A stretch of DNA of 57,691 nt. Origin: an uncultured Bdellovibrionales bacterium. GTDB taxonomy: Bacteria > Bdellovibrionota > Bdellovibrionia > Bdellovibrionales > UBA1609. The notes beneath the pieces were generated by a model. It was not told the origin of the DNA and ran no database searches. It worked only from the letters and a program-made list of their open reading frames with translations. Each line of letters begins with the position of its first letter. The stretch's first letter is position 1. Made by a program: the position numbers and the translations under genes. Positions 8,148 to 16,472 of this stretch are shown one piece after another. The DNA lies in the NCBI GenBank assembly GCA_938001965.1, contig CALLBC010000033.1, positions 1 to 57,691 of the forward strand. Direction: 5' to 3'.

Positions 8148-9347
8148 ATGAGCTTTGGTGTTTATTTTCACATTCCATACTGTTTGCAAAGATGTCATTA
8201 TTGTGACTTTGCAACCTATGAAGTTGATAGCATTCTTGAGCCCAGTAAGTATATTGAGCTTTTAAAAAAGGAAATGCAACTCCGCCACAAGTCCATCCCA
8301 CATAAAAAAATTGATTCTATCTATTTTGGTGGCGGAACACCTAGCCTATTAGAACCGAAATATATTGTATCTCTTATAAGTGAGCTTGCCAATTTGGGCT
8401 TTAAATTTAAACCCAATATTGAAATTACAATGGAAATTAACCCAGGAACAAAGTTCAATGAGAATCTTGGGGACTACATCATGGGCGGCGTAAACCGCTT
8501 TAGTGTTGGCGCACAAAGCTTTAGTGATGAACATTTAAATAACTGTGGTCGAAAACATAGTGCTCTTGAAACATGCCAGACTTTAGACCTATTAAAAAAA
8601 CATGAATTAAACTTTTCTTTAGATATTTTGTTTGCATTACCAAAACAAACGCTTGAGGAGCTTTCTTATGATGTTGATAAGGCTCTTTCTTTTAATCCAA
8701 AACATATCAGTGCTTACTGCTTAACAGTTCCCGAGGGACATCGCATGTCTAAAGAAAGAGCTATTGATAGTGTTCAAGTTGAAATGTTTAATCTTATTGA
8801 AAGTAAACTTAACTCACAAAACCTAAGCAAGTATGAAATCTCAAATTTTTCAACTCCAAACTATGAATCTATACATAATATGATTTATTGGACTGACCAG
8901 CCATACTGGGGAATAGGCCTTAGTGCACACTCGTATTTTCCAGAATTAAATTTACGCTTTTGGAACCCCAAATCTATTGGTGAGTTCCGTAAGCTTATAA
9001 GTAACAACAATATTGAGCTTATGAACTTAAACTGTATCGAGAACCATTTGGATAAAAGTAACTATGAGCTCTTAAAACCACATGAAATCATGACTGATTT
9101 TTGTCATATTCATTTGCGCACCTTAAAAGGGCTACCAAAAGAGGCGCTGCGTAATCGATTTAACCCTAAACAAAATATTTTAATCCATGATCGCCTTATT
9201 GGTTTAGAGCGAAAAGGGCTCATTAAGCAATCTAATAGCTCTTGGTTTCTTTCTAAACAAGGTCTTCTAGTCTCAAATCTAGTTTTCAAAGACCTCTTCT
9301 TTTCATACTCAGATTTACTGACAAAGGATGACTTTTCTACTTTATAA
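8148..9347 (+). CDS. hemW: HemW, radical SAM haem chaperone (coproporphyrinogen III oxidase-like)
   Basis: Radical SAM protein of 399 residues. The iron-sulfur cluster motif is Cys12-x3-Cys16-x2-Cys19 (CLQRCHYC), followed by FGGGTPSLL and the NRFSVGAQSF and DILFALPKQT segments typical of HemN/HemW. HemW proteins have CxxxCxxC and deliver haem, whereas true HemN has an extra N-terminal stretch that is missing here. The ATG gives the expected N-terminus, but no Shine-Dalgarno sequence precedes it (AAAACCCCTTT). The 16-bp gap to the divergent M16 gene means its promoter must lie inside that gene or give a very short leader. grpE follows 36-45 bp downstream. Confidence 0.93.
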   Translation: MSFGVYFHIPYCLQRCHYCDFATYEVDSILEPSKYIELLKKEMQLRHKSIPHKKIDSIYFGGGTPSLLEPKYIVSLISELANLGFKFKPNIEITMEINPGTKFNENLGDYIMGGVNRFSVGAQSFSDEHLNNCGRKHSALETCQTLDLLKKHELNFSLDILFALPKQTLEELSYDVDKALSFNPKHISAYCLTVPEGHRMSKERAIDSVQVEMFNLIESKLNSQNLSKYEISNFSTPNYESIHNMIYWTDQPYWGIGLSAHSYFPELNLRFWNPKSIGEFRKLISNNNIELMNLNCIENHLDKSNYELLKPHEIMTDFCHIHLRTLKGLPKEALRNRFNPKQNILIHDRLIGLERKGLIKQSNSSWFLSKQGLLVSNLVFKDLFFSYSDLLTKDDFSTL

Positions 9348-9392
9348 ATATATAAAATTAAGACTATTCTATTTAACCTGGAGATGAATATC

Positions 9393-9971
9393 TTGGACAA
9401 TGAAAGTGATAAAAAGCCTGACGAAGTAGAGGTGCCAAACCCAGATCCTATAGAGGTGGACCCTGTTTCTGCACTGGAAGAACAAAATACTAAATTAAAA
9501 AATGAATATTTATATTTACGTGCTGAGTTTGATAACTTCAGAAAAAACTCAATTAAAGAAAGGTCTGATTTAATTAAATATGGCCCAGAAAGACTTGCCG
9601 CTGGTTTACTAGAAGTTTTAGATATTTTTGAAAAAGCCATGAGCGCAGAGGTTAACCCTGAAAACTTAGATAGTTTTATTGAAGGCATCAATATGACATC
9701 AAAAGAACTTAACTCAACGCTTGAAAGATTTGGCGTTAAGGCCGTTGCATCTATGGGAGAAGCTTTTGACCCTAACATACACGAAGCTCTAGGTAGCGAG
9801 GTCAGCGATTCTGTTCCTGCAGGGCATATTACTCAGGTCTTTAAAAAGCCTTATCGCTTTCACGATAAAATTTTAAGACATGGCCAAGTGATTATTGCCA
9901 AGGCTGCAGAGACAACGGCGAATAATGAAGCACAAGACAATGATGACGACGAAATTATAGGCTTTGAATAA
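9393..9971 (+). CDS. grpE: GrpE nucleotide exchange factor
   Basis: Cochaperone that releases ADP from DnaK. It has an acidic disordered N-terminus, a long coiled-coil helix (EEQNTKLKNEYLYLRAEFDN) and the C-terminal beta wing with GEAFDPNIHEAL and the HGQVIIAKA ending. The track starts at ATG 9384, but GGAG abuts that codon with no spacing. TTG at 9393 has 9-nt spacing and is the more likely start, removing three residues. dnaK, dnaJ and hrcA are not in the window. It follows hemW and is 9 bp before the LpoA-like gene, suggesting one transcript. Confidence 0.93.
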   Translation: MDNESDKKPDEVEVPNPDPIEVDPVSALEEQNTKLKNEYLYLRAEFDNFRKNSIKERSDLIKYGPERLAAGLLEVLDIFEKAMSAEVNPENLDSFIEGINMTSKELNSTLERFGVKAVASMGEAFDPNIHEALGSEVSDSVPAGHITQVFKKPYRFHDKILRHGQVIIAKAAETTANNEAQDNDDDEIIGFE

Positions 9972-9980
9972 AGGATCCTT

Positions 9981-11933
9981 ATGTTTAAAAAAATTATTTA
10001 TGTATTATTTTGTATCTTTACTAGTTTGACCCTAACCCATTGTGCAGGGTCTTCCCAAAAAAGAGCACCTATTTCTGCCAATCAAAATGATATACTGGCT
10101 TATAAAAAAGCTAAGCTCATGCTAGAAAAAGGACAGGCAGCACAAGGACTTACAATATTAAATACGCTGGCCACTAAGCTTCCTGTTAATGATGTAACAG
10201 ATGATGCTTATTTCTTAATGGCCAACTATTATTTCTCAAGAAAAAACTATGTAAAGGCCTACCGAAGTTATTTACCAATTATTAAATCTGAATTTTTTAG
10301 CCCAAAAGAAGCTAAGGCTTATTTACAATCGGCTTATTGCTTAAAGTATAATGGACAGCCTGACGAGGCCTTAAGCCTAATCAATACAGGACTGAGTCGT
10401 GCCGAAATGGATATGCCAACCAAAATTAAGTCTTATGAATTAAAAGCACAAATTGAAGAGTCCACTGGTGATCATTTGGCCTCAGCACAATCTTTATCAT
10501 TTTTAGCTCAAAATCACCCTAATCAAAATATTAAAAAGCAATCTCTTACAAAAGCTAAATCTAAAATTGAAAGTAAAATTGCTGCTCCTAATTTAAAATC
10601 TATCGCTGAGGGCCGTAATTATCCAAGTGAAATTATTGCCGTTGCGAATTATAAATACGGCGAACACCTTTACAATAATGGTGATAAAGACGGAGCCTAC
10701 AAGTACTTTAATAATGTAGTAACATCTGCACCAAGCTCTGAGTATGCAACTAAAGCCAAAACATTGTTCAGTAACTTGAAAGCGGCGTCTGTCACTGACC
10801 CCTACTCTATTGGCGTAATACTTCCCCTTACTGGAAGGCACCGACATATTGGCCAAAAAACTCTTAAGGGCATTCAACTTGCTCTTGGGATTTTTGGGGA
10901 CACGCCATCAAATTTTAAACTTTCTGTTTTTGATAGCCAGTCAAAGACTGATATTGCAGCCCAAGGCGTAGAAAAACTTGTCAAAGAAGATCATGTTATA
11001 GCCATTATTGGAGGCTTACTAAGTAAAACTTCGCAAGTGGTTGCTAACCTTGCTAATCAGTACCAAGTTCCCAATATTAGCCTTTCACAGAAGTCTAAAC
11101 TAACAGATATTGGTGATTTTATTTTTAGAAATGCTATTACCGGTGAATTACAAATTAGAACCTTAGTAAAGACGGCAATGGAAAAAAAGGGAATCAAGAG
11201 CTTTGCAATTTTATACCCAAACGACAATTATGGAACTGAATATGCAAATATGTTTTGGAGTGAAGTACGCGCCCGTGGCGGACAAGTAACATCTGCTCAA
11301 AGCTATGAACCAAAAGAAACTGACTTTAAGAATCATATTAAAAAACTTGTTGGTACTTTTTATATCGAAGATCGTAAACAGGAGTATCGACACCACCTTA
11401 ATGTTTGGTACTCTAAAAATAAAGGACGTCGAAAAAGTCCACCAGATGACCTTTTACCACCTATTGTTGATTTTCAAGCTCTATTCATCCCAGATAGTCC
11501 AAAAGCTTTGGGCCAAATTGCTCCAATGTTAAATTACTATAATGTTGAAGGGGTTACCTTGCTCGGCACTAACATTTGGAATCAACCAAGCCTAATCAAG
11601 AGAGGACAAAAATACGTTGAAGGTGCTCTTTTTGTTGAAGACCTCTCTGTTTTTAACAACGCTTATAAGAACACAAAATTTTATGAAGAATTCAAAAAAA
11701 CCTATGAAGAAGAACCTAACACTTTTTCAGCTCAAGCTTTTGACACCGCTAAACTTTTAGCAACTATTATTGAAAATGGAGAGCGCAGCCGAGTGGATGT
11801 TCGTCGCAGACTCGCTGGACTAAGGTCTTTTACAGGCGCAAAGGGTAAGGTTTTAATTAATAATCGCAGAGAGATGGTCAGCCCATTAATTGGCCTAACA
11901 GTTAAGGATCGAGAGATTATTAGTATTGAATAA
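9981..11933 (+). CDS. LpoA-like lipoprotein (TPR plus periplasmic-binding domain)
   Basis: A 650-residue envelope lipoprotein. The signal peptide ends at Cys21 in LTHC, with an unusual His before the Cys. Residues about 40-260 form TPR-like helical repeats, and 275-640 form a type I periplasmic-binding fold (YSIGVILPLTGRHRHIG, GTEYANMFW, FSAQAFDTAKLL). This arrangement matches LpoA-type activators of penicillin-binding protein PBP1A. A branched-chain amino-acid receptor is less likely, since no transporter genes are nearby and TPRs are present. It starts 9 bp after grpE, with GGAT before the ATG. Confidence 0.82.
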   Translation: MFKKIIYVLFCIFTSLTLTHCAGSSQKRAPISANQNDILAYKKAKLMLEKGQAAQGLTILNTLATKLPVNDVTDDAYFLMANYYFSRKNYVKAYRSYLPIIKSEFFSPKEAKAYLQSAYCLKYNGQPDEALSLINTGLSRAEMDMPTKIKSYELKAQIEESTGDHLASAQSLSFLAQNHPNQNIKKQSLTKAKSKIESKIAAPNLKSIAEGRNYPSEIIAVANYKYGEHLYNNGDKDGAYKYFNNVVTSAPSSEYATKAKTLFSNLKAASVTDPYSIGVILPLTGRHRHIGQKTLKGIQLALGIFGDTPSNFKLSVFDSQSKTDIAAQGVEKLVKEDHVIAIIGGLLSKTSQVVANLANQYQVPNISLSQKSKLTDIGDFIFRNAITGELQIRTLVKTAMEKKGIKSFAILYPNDNYGTEYANMFWSEVRARGGQVTSAQSYEPKETDFKNHIKKLVGTFYIEDRKQEYRHHLNVWYSKNKGRRKSPPDDLLPPIVDFQALFIPDSPKALGQIAPMLNYYNVEGVTLLGTNIWNQPSLIKRGQKYVEGALFVEDLSVFNNAYKNTKFYEEFKKTYEEEPNTFSAQAFDTAKLLATIIENGERSRVDVRRRLAGLRSFTGAKGKVLINNRREMVSPLIGLTVKDREIISIE

Positions 11934-12133
11934 CAATAGCTTAACGACCCATTAGCATCATTTAATTGACCTATTTTAATTTTTAATTAGCCGGCGTTAC
12001 CTTTTATATAGTCTGACATATATCCCACTTGCTGGGGCTAGACTTTGGTAGTTTATTTTCTTAGTAAATTACTGCGAAATTCATGTCTAAATATATCAAT
12101 AATTTATTCTAACAACTTCAAGGAGGAGGTTAT

Positions 12134-12517
12134 ATGAGTAATACAATAGATCCCGTTACACTGGCTCAATGTAAGGAAAAACTATTAAGATCACGTGAAG
12201 AGGCTGTTGAACAGCTTGTAACCCTAAAGTCACAAATCAAAGAAACACAATATAAGGGTGACGAAATTGATCAAACTAATAATCAGCTGGATGAAATGAG
12301 AATTCTTACACAACAAAACCGCCTTAAAAAACTATTAATTGATATTGATGTTGCACTAAATAAAATCATTACTGGTTCATATGGTGTATGTGAACAAACA
12401 GAAGAAATTATAAGCTCAGCAAGACTTTTAGCCTTACCCTGGACTAGACTTAGTATTGAAGGTGCTGAAGTAAGTGACAGATTACGTAAAAGGTTTAAAC
12501 AACAGGGCCACACCTAA
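12134..12517 (+). CDS. DksA/TraR-family protein without zinc cysteines
   Basis: A 127-residue DksA/TraR homologue, a family that binds RNA polymerase through its secondary channel. Residues 8-80 form the helical hairpin, and 80-112 match the zinc-finger segment (GSYGVCEQTEEI, ARLLALPWTRLSIEGAE). Only Cys86 remains of the usual four cysteines (Cys13 lies elsewhere), so a classic zinc site is absent. Cys-poor DksA paralogues are known in other bacteria. AAGGAGGAGG lies 3-4 nt before the ATG, one of the strongest ribosome binding sites in the window. It stands alone, about 200 bp after the LpoA-like gene and 100 bp before lon. In the upstream gap I see only short palindromes (AGTAAATTACT; CCCA/TGGG). 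Confidence 0.85.
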   Translation: MSNTIDPVTLAQCKEKLLRSREEAVEQLVTLKSQIKETQYKGDEIDQTNNQLDEMRILTQQNRLKKLLIDIDVALNKIITGSYGVCEQTEEIISSARLLALPWTRLSIEGAEVSDRLRKRFKQQGHT

Positions 12518-12568
12518 AGTTTATATCTTCATCTAAATCCGTAAAACCCTTAAAGGAAATAAGTAAAA

Positions 12569-12612
12569 CTCCGAATAACTAATTAAGAAATACAGTTAAA
12601 GTCTGCGGAGGG
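12569..12612 (+). promoter_or_regulatory. possible SD-sequestering hairpin in the lon leader
   Basis: CTCCG (12569-12573) can pair with CGGAG (12606-12610), which includes most of the GGAGGG ribosome binding site of lon. An inner TAACT/AGTTA pairing (12576-12580 with 12594-12598) extends the stem. This two-block stem would hide the site at low temperature, like an RNA thermometer. No folding calculation was made. Confidence 0.35.
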
Positions 12613-12619
12613 CTACTTA

Positions 12620-15025
12620 ATGAGCGATAATCAAGATAAAAAATTTCCAGAAACAATTCCTATGTTACCAGTCAGGGATATTGTTGTTTTCCCATACATG
12701 ATCTTACCACTATATGTTGGGAGAGAAAGTTCAATTAAAGCAGTTGAAGAAGCTTTATCAAAAGATCGCATGATCTTTTTAGCTTCACAAAAAGAGGTTA
12801 CAGAAGAAAATCCAAATTTTGATTCAATTCATAAAACTGGAACTGTCGCAATGATTATGCGCATGAGAAAACTTTCAGATGGTAGAATTAAAATTTTAAT
12901 TCAAGGGATGTCAAAAGCTAAAATAAACAAGCTTAATCAGACAGAGCCATATTTTGAAGCTAAAATTGAAAAAATTGAAACTAATGAGAACAAGTATAGT
13001 TCAGAAGAGTTAGATCCAATTATCCGCACTGTAAAAGAAAAATTAGAAAAAATTATCGCTCTTGGTAAACTTATCTCTCCAGATATTTTATTGGTTCTTG
13101 AAGATGTTAAAGAGCCGGGAAGACTTGCTGATTTAATAACAGGAAATTTAAATTTAAAAATTGAAGACTCTCAAAAAGTTTTAGAATCCAATGATTCTAA
13201 AGAACGCTTATTACTAGTAGACGAAATTTTAACTGCGGAACTTGAAGTTCTAGAAATGCAGACTAAAATTAAAAATACTGCAAAAGACGAAATGTCAAAA
13301 ACTCAACGTGAGTACTTTTTGCGCGAGCAAATGAGAGCTATTAAAAATGAACTTGGTGAAAATGACTCGAAATCTGAGGAAAATGATGAGTTAAGAAAGA
13401 AAATTGTAAACGCTGGCATGCCTACTGATGTCGAGGCTGAGGCCATTAAGCAACTTAATCGTTTAGAGCGTATGCACCCAGATGCTAGTGAGGCATCAAT
13501 GGTTAGAACATATTTAGATTGGATGATTGCACTTCCCTGGAATGTAAGCACTGAAGATGTTTTAGACCTTAAAAAATCAAAAGAAATTTTAGACGAAGAT
13601 CATTATGATTTAGAAAAAGCGAAGGATCGAATTTTAGAGTTCTTAGCTGTTCGTAAATTAAATAATAACAACTTATCTGGTCCTATTCTTTGTTTTGCTG
13701 GCCCTCCAGGTGTTGGTAAAACCTCTTTAGGAAAAAGTATTGCCCGGTCCATGGGACGAAAGTACTTCCGTGTTTCACTTGGTGGTGTAAAAGATGAAGC
13801 TGAAATTCGTGGTCACAGAAGAACATATGTTGGTGCTATGCCAGGGAAAATTGTTCAAGCATTAAAGCAAGTTGGCTCAAATAATGCTGTAATAGTTCTA
13901 GATGAAATTGACAAACTTGGTTCAGACTTTAGGGGTGACCCGAGCGCAGCTATGCTTGAGGTTTTAGATCCAGAGCAAAACTCTACATTTAGAGATAACT
14001 ATTTAAATGTTGATTTTGATTTAAGTAATGTTTTATTTTTAGCTACGGCCAATGTTTTAGACAATATCCCGGCGGCTTTACGTGACAGAATGGAAATTAT
14101 TCATATTTCTGGTTACACAGAAAATGACAAATCTATTATTGCCAAAAAGCATTTAATAAAAGATCAAATTAAAGTTAATGGACTTAAAGAAGAGCAAATC
14201 TCATTTACTGATGATGGCTTGAAGTATTTAATTTCACATTACACAAGAGAAGCCGGCTTAAGGAATTTAAAACGTGTTATCGGTTCTGTTTGCAGAAAGG
14301 TTGCTAAAAACATTGTTATGGGCCTAGGGACTAAATATAATGTTACAAAAGAAACTGTTACTGAGCTATTAGGTGCTCCTCACTTTTTAAAAGAAGAAGC
14401 CCTAAAAGAAAATCAAGTTGGTATAACTACTGGACTTGCATGGACTCAGGCTGGTGGCCAAATTCTTTATGTTGAAGCTATTAAAATGAAGGGTAAAGGT
14501 GGGTTGATTCTCACTGGGCAACTTGGCGATGTAATGAAAGAATCTGCTAGAGCAGCTATGTCATATGCAAAATCAAATGCTGAAGGCCTTGGAATTGATC
14601 ACGAATGGTTTAATGAAAATGAAATACATATTCATTTACCTGCCGGAGCAATACCAAAAGATGGACCATCTGCCGGTGTGACTATGTCAACATCTCTAAT
14701 TAGTCTCATGACTGACACTCCAATTAGAAAGGATGTTTGTATGACTGGTGAGGTTACTTTAACAGGTCGTGTTCTTCCAGTTGGCGGAATTAAAGAAAAA
14801 GTTCTTGCGGCACTCAGCCATGGAATTAAAACAGTTATAGTTCCTATATCTAATAAAAAAGATGTGGATGAAATTCCTGAACACTTCAAAGAAGGAATGA
14901 ACTTTGTTTTTGTTGAAAATATTGATGAGGTGATTGCTGTTGCTTTTGATAAATCTGCTAAAGGTAAAAAAGATTCGACAAATAAAAAGGGTAGAAAAAA
15001 GAAAAATATTTCTGCTGCAGCATAA
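12620..15025 (+). CDS. lon: Lon ATP-dependent protease
   Basis: Cytosolic AAA+ serine protease that degrades misfolded and regulatory proteins. The 801 residues contain the LonA N-terminal substrate domain (PMLPVRDIVVFPYM), a coiled coil, Walker A (GPPGVGKTS), Walker B (VIVLDEIDKLG) and the S16 protease domain. The catalytic dyad is Ser684 (DGPSAG) and Lys727 (GIKEKVLAA), 43 residues apart as in E. coli Lon. The C-terminal tail is Lys-rich. GGAGGG precedes the ATG and may be masked by the upstream hairpin. A strong terminator follows. Confidence 0.98.
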   Translation: MSDNQDKKFPETIPMLPVRDIVVFPYMILPLYVGRESSIKAVEEALSKDRMIFLASQKEVTEENPNFDSIHKTGTVAMIMRMRKLSDGRIKILIQGMSKAKINKLNQTEPYFEAKIEKIETNENKYSSEELDPIIRTVKEKLEKIIALGKLISPDILLVLEDVKEPGRLADLITGNLNLKIEDSQKVLESNDSKERLLLVDEILTAELEVLEMQTKIKNTAKDEMSKTQREYFLREQMRAIKNELGENDSKSEENDELRKKIVNAGMPTDVEAEAIKQLNRLERMHPDASEASMVRTYLDWMIALPWNVSTEDVLDLKKSKEILDEDHYDLEKAKDRILEFLAVRKLNNNNLSGPILCFAGPPGVGKTSLGKSIARSMGRKYFRVSLGGVKDEAEIRGHRRTYVGAMPGKIVQALKQVGSNNAVIVLDEIDKLGSDFRGDPSAAMLEVLDPEQNSTFRDNYLNVDFDLSNVLFLATANVLDNIPAALRDRMEIIHISGYTENDKSIIAKKHLIKDQIKVNGLKEEQISFTDDGLKYLISHYTREAGLRNLKRVIGSVCRKVAKNIVMGLGTKYNVTKETVTELLGAPHFLKEEALKENQVGITTGLAWTQAGGQILYVEAIKMKGKGGLILTGQLGDVMKESARAAMSYAKSNAEGLGIDHEWFNENEIHIHLPAGAIPKDGPSAGVTMSTSLISLMTDTPIRKDVCMTGEVTLTGRVLPVGGIKEKVLAALSHGIKTVIVPISNKKDVDEIPEHFKEGMNFVFVENIDEVIAVAFDKSAKGKKDSTNKKGRKKKNISAAA

Positions 15026-15051
15026 TTATAAAATTTAATTTATTATTAAAG

Positions 15052-15079
15052 CCCGAAGTATTTTACTTCGGGTTTTTTT
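15052..15079 (+). terminator. Rho-independent terminator after lon
   Basis: A 9-bp perfect stem, CCCGAAGTA with TACTTCGGG, encloses a TTT loop and is followed by seven T residues. It starts 27 bp after the lon stop. This is the clearest intrinsic terminator in the window. Confidence 0.93.
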
Positions 15080-15106
15080 ATACTTTTCACATTAAGTATT
15101 ATCTTT

Positions 15107-15135
15107 CGTCATCCTGAACGCAGTGAAGGGTGACG
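15107..15135. repeat. intergenic CGTCATCCTGAACG-type palindromic repeat
   Basis: CGTCATCCT and AGGGTGACG form an inverted repeat with one G:T-type mismatch around GAACGCAGTGA. The sequence resembles a GTCATCCTGA(A/G)CG...GAAGG element that I recall from intergenic regions of many unrelated bacteria. Only one copy was noticed here, in the convergent lon/lipoprotein gap. Confidence 0.5.
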
Positions 15136-15157
15136 TAAGTAGTTTGATTATTTTGTT

Positions 15158-15448
15158 CTAAGGCTTACAGGTATAAGCTTTACCAGTTACTGAGGTTCCT
15201 GTTTCTGAAAACTGTTCTACCTTTATGTAAGTAGCACCTTTTGCTGCAGCAGCCTCTTTTAAGTCTGCCAAAGCATCTTCTTTAGTCCCCATTGATGTCA
15301 TTGTCGTGCCTCTTAATAAGCCCAACTCTTCACAGTCCCCCATAGGTAATTGCCTGCCCACTTCGATATCGCTACCAGACTGAATTATTGGTTGAGAACT
15401 ACATGATATTAAAACTAAAGATAATATTATATTTTTATAAATCTTCAT
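15158..15448 (-). CDS. small DUF4156-type lipoprotein
   Basis: A 96-residue lipoprotein with signal peptide and lipobox LISC. The mature part matches the DUF4156 pattern: a Cys-Glu-Glu-Leu-Gly start, a repeated Ala/Lys segment (LADLKEAAAAKGATYIKVE) and a Gly-x-Ala-Tyr-x-Cys end. Its two cysteines probably form a disulfide. Function unknown; it is likely in the periplasm or on an envelope membrane. It overlaps the end of the HTH gene by 14 bp, so the two are coupled. Confidence 0.75.
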   Translation of the reverse strand: MKIYKNIILSLVLISCSSQPIIQSGSDIEVGRQLPMGDCEELGLLRGTTMTSMGTKEDALADLKEAAAAKGATYIKVEQFSETGTSVTGKAYTCKP

Positions 15449-16028
15449 CTAACCAATCACTCGCAATTTCTAAGTTTGGAGTCGGAACATAATCAAGCTC
15501 AATTGGCTGTGGGTGAAGTTCTTCAATAGACTTGCTTTCTGTAAATCCACTTGAAATATTTTTTTCTAATTGGTCACAGCGATTTTCTAAGGCTTTTGTA
15601 AGCATTCTTAGATCTGTCATTTCATCTTTTAATAAAATGATCTGCTCTTCTTTTTCTTTTAATATTAGTGTGTATGCATTTTTAAGTTCTTTAAGTAAGA
15701 ACTCAACATTTGCAGAGATTTTAGTATTAGCATTGTCCTTTTTAGTATTTACCCTTTCCTCAAAGTTCAAGTTTGGAACTTCAAGCTCAAGACCTTGGTA
15801 ATTGTGTGGGGGGGCTACCGCAGTCTCATTGGGGGAAGGTTGGCGAGGAGTCAATTCGCCAAACGTATTTACTTTGTGGTCCTTTAATGGAGAGTTTCTC
15901 AAATAATACTTACCATCTTCATAAATATTCTCTGCTTTCCTAGATTTTATTCTTCGGCGCAGTGTTGATACACTAACTTTGTACTTACTTGAATATTCAG
16001 CTAAGGATAACCATTCATTATTTTGCAC
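15435..16028 (-). CDS. HTH and coiled-coil DNA-binding protein
   Basis: 197 residues. The first 45 form a MerR/excisionase-like winged HTH (LAEYSSKYKVSVSTLRRRI) with a short YYLRN wing. Residues 50-105 are polar and probably disordered, and 107-159 form a strong coiled coil, so it is probably oligomeric. The start is GTG at 16028 after GGGAG. It lies upstream of, and overlaps, the DUF4156-type lipoprotein gene. The spacer upstream is dense in TGACTA/TAGTCA hexamers, making this protein the nearest candidate to bind them. No known family name is assigned. Confidence 0.75.
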   Translation of the reverse strand: MQNNEWLSLAEYSSKYKVSVSTLRRRIKSRKAENIYEDGKYYLRNSPLKDHKVNTFGELTPRQPSPNETAVAPPHNYQGLELEVPNLNFEERVNTKKDNANTKISANVEFLLKELKNAYTLILKEKEEQIILLKDEMTDLRMLTKALENRCDQLEKNISSGFTESKSIEELHPQPIELDYVPTPNLEIASDWLDEDL

Positions 16029-16471
16029 TTAAACTCCCTTTAAATGACTAAGCATACGTTAGCATAGCCAAAAACTTTGTAAAGTGAATAGGCCAAACTC
16101 TAGACTCAAGGCCTAATCAATCCGGTTAATCACCAGTATAATATGGCTTTTCGTCTAGTTTGCAATTTGAAACTCTACTCTGCCCTAGTTAATTTGACTA
16201 CGCGCATATACACAGTTTAGGTAGTCATCTTTTCACTGCTTTTCTAAGCTTTAGATAGTCATTATAACTGCCACCTTTAGTGCCCATGAACTTCATTGTT
16301 GTCCAGCCTTACCTGCCTAGCCAATGTAAATCCACTAAATTTGACTAGTCAAAAACAGGTGATATCTTTTTAATTTCAAATATTTAGCGCTGACCACTCA
16401 CCTTCGTCTAATTGCGAACAACAATACTAAGTTTTCTTGTCCTGACTATTAACTTCTCTATATAATAAGTC
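16029..16471. other. 443-bp divergent spacer with clustered TGACTA/TAGTCA hexamers
   Basis: No gene is seen here. TGACTA occurs at 16045, 16195, 16342 and 16443, and TAGTCA at 16222, 16256 and 16346. The pair at 16340-16353 is part of a perfect 14-bp palindrome, TTTGACTAGTCAAA. Two copies, at 16216-16228 and 16250-16262, are a 13-bp direct repeat with one mismatch, 34 bp apart. A further inverted repeat, TAGGCC/GGCCTA, lies at 16089-16115. The last hexamer falls in the spacer of the patatin-gene promoter. This looks like a multi-site regulatory region. Confidence 0.55.
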
Positions 16472-16472
16472 A
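16437..16472 (+). promoter_or_regulatory. sigma70-type promoter, probably leaderless, of the patatin gene
   Basis: A -35 TTGTCC (16437-16442), an 18-bp spacer and a perfect -10 TATAAT (16461-16466) end only 5 bp before the ATG at 16472. Transcription should start at or beside the A of the ATG, and no Shine-Dalgarno sequence is present. A TGACTA hexamer lies in the spacer. Confidence 0.7.

Noticed and set aside
9110-9778. 222-aa ORF on the - strand
   Set aside because: It lies antisense across hemW and grpE, is Ser/Leu-rich and has no family motif. It is a shadow of the two real genes.
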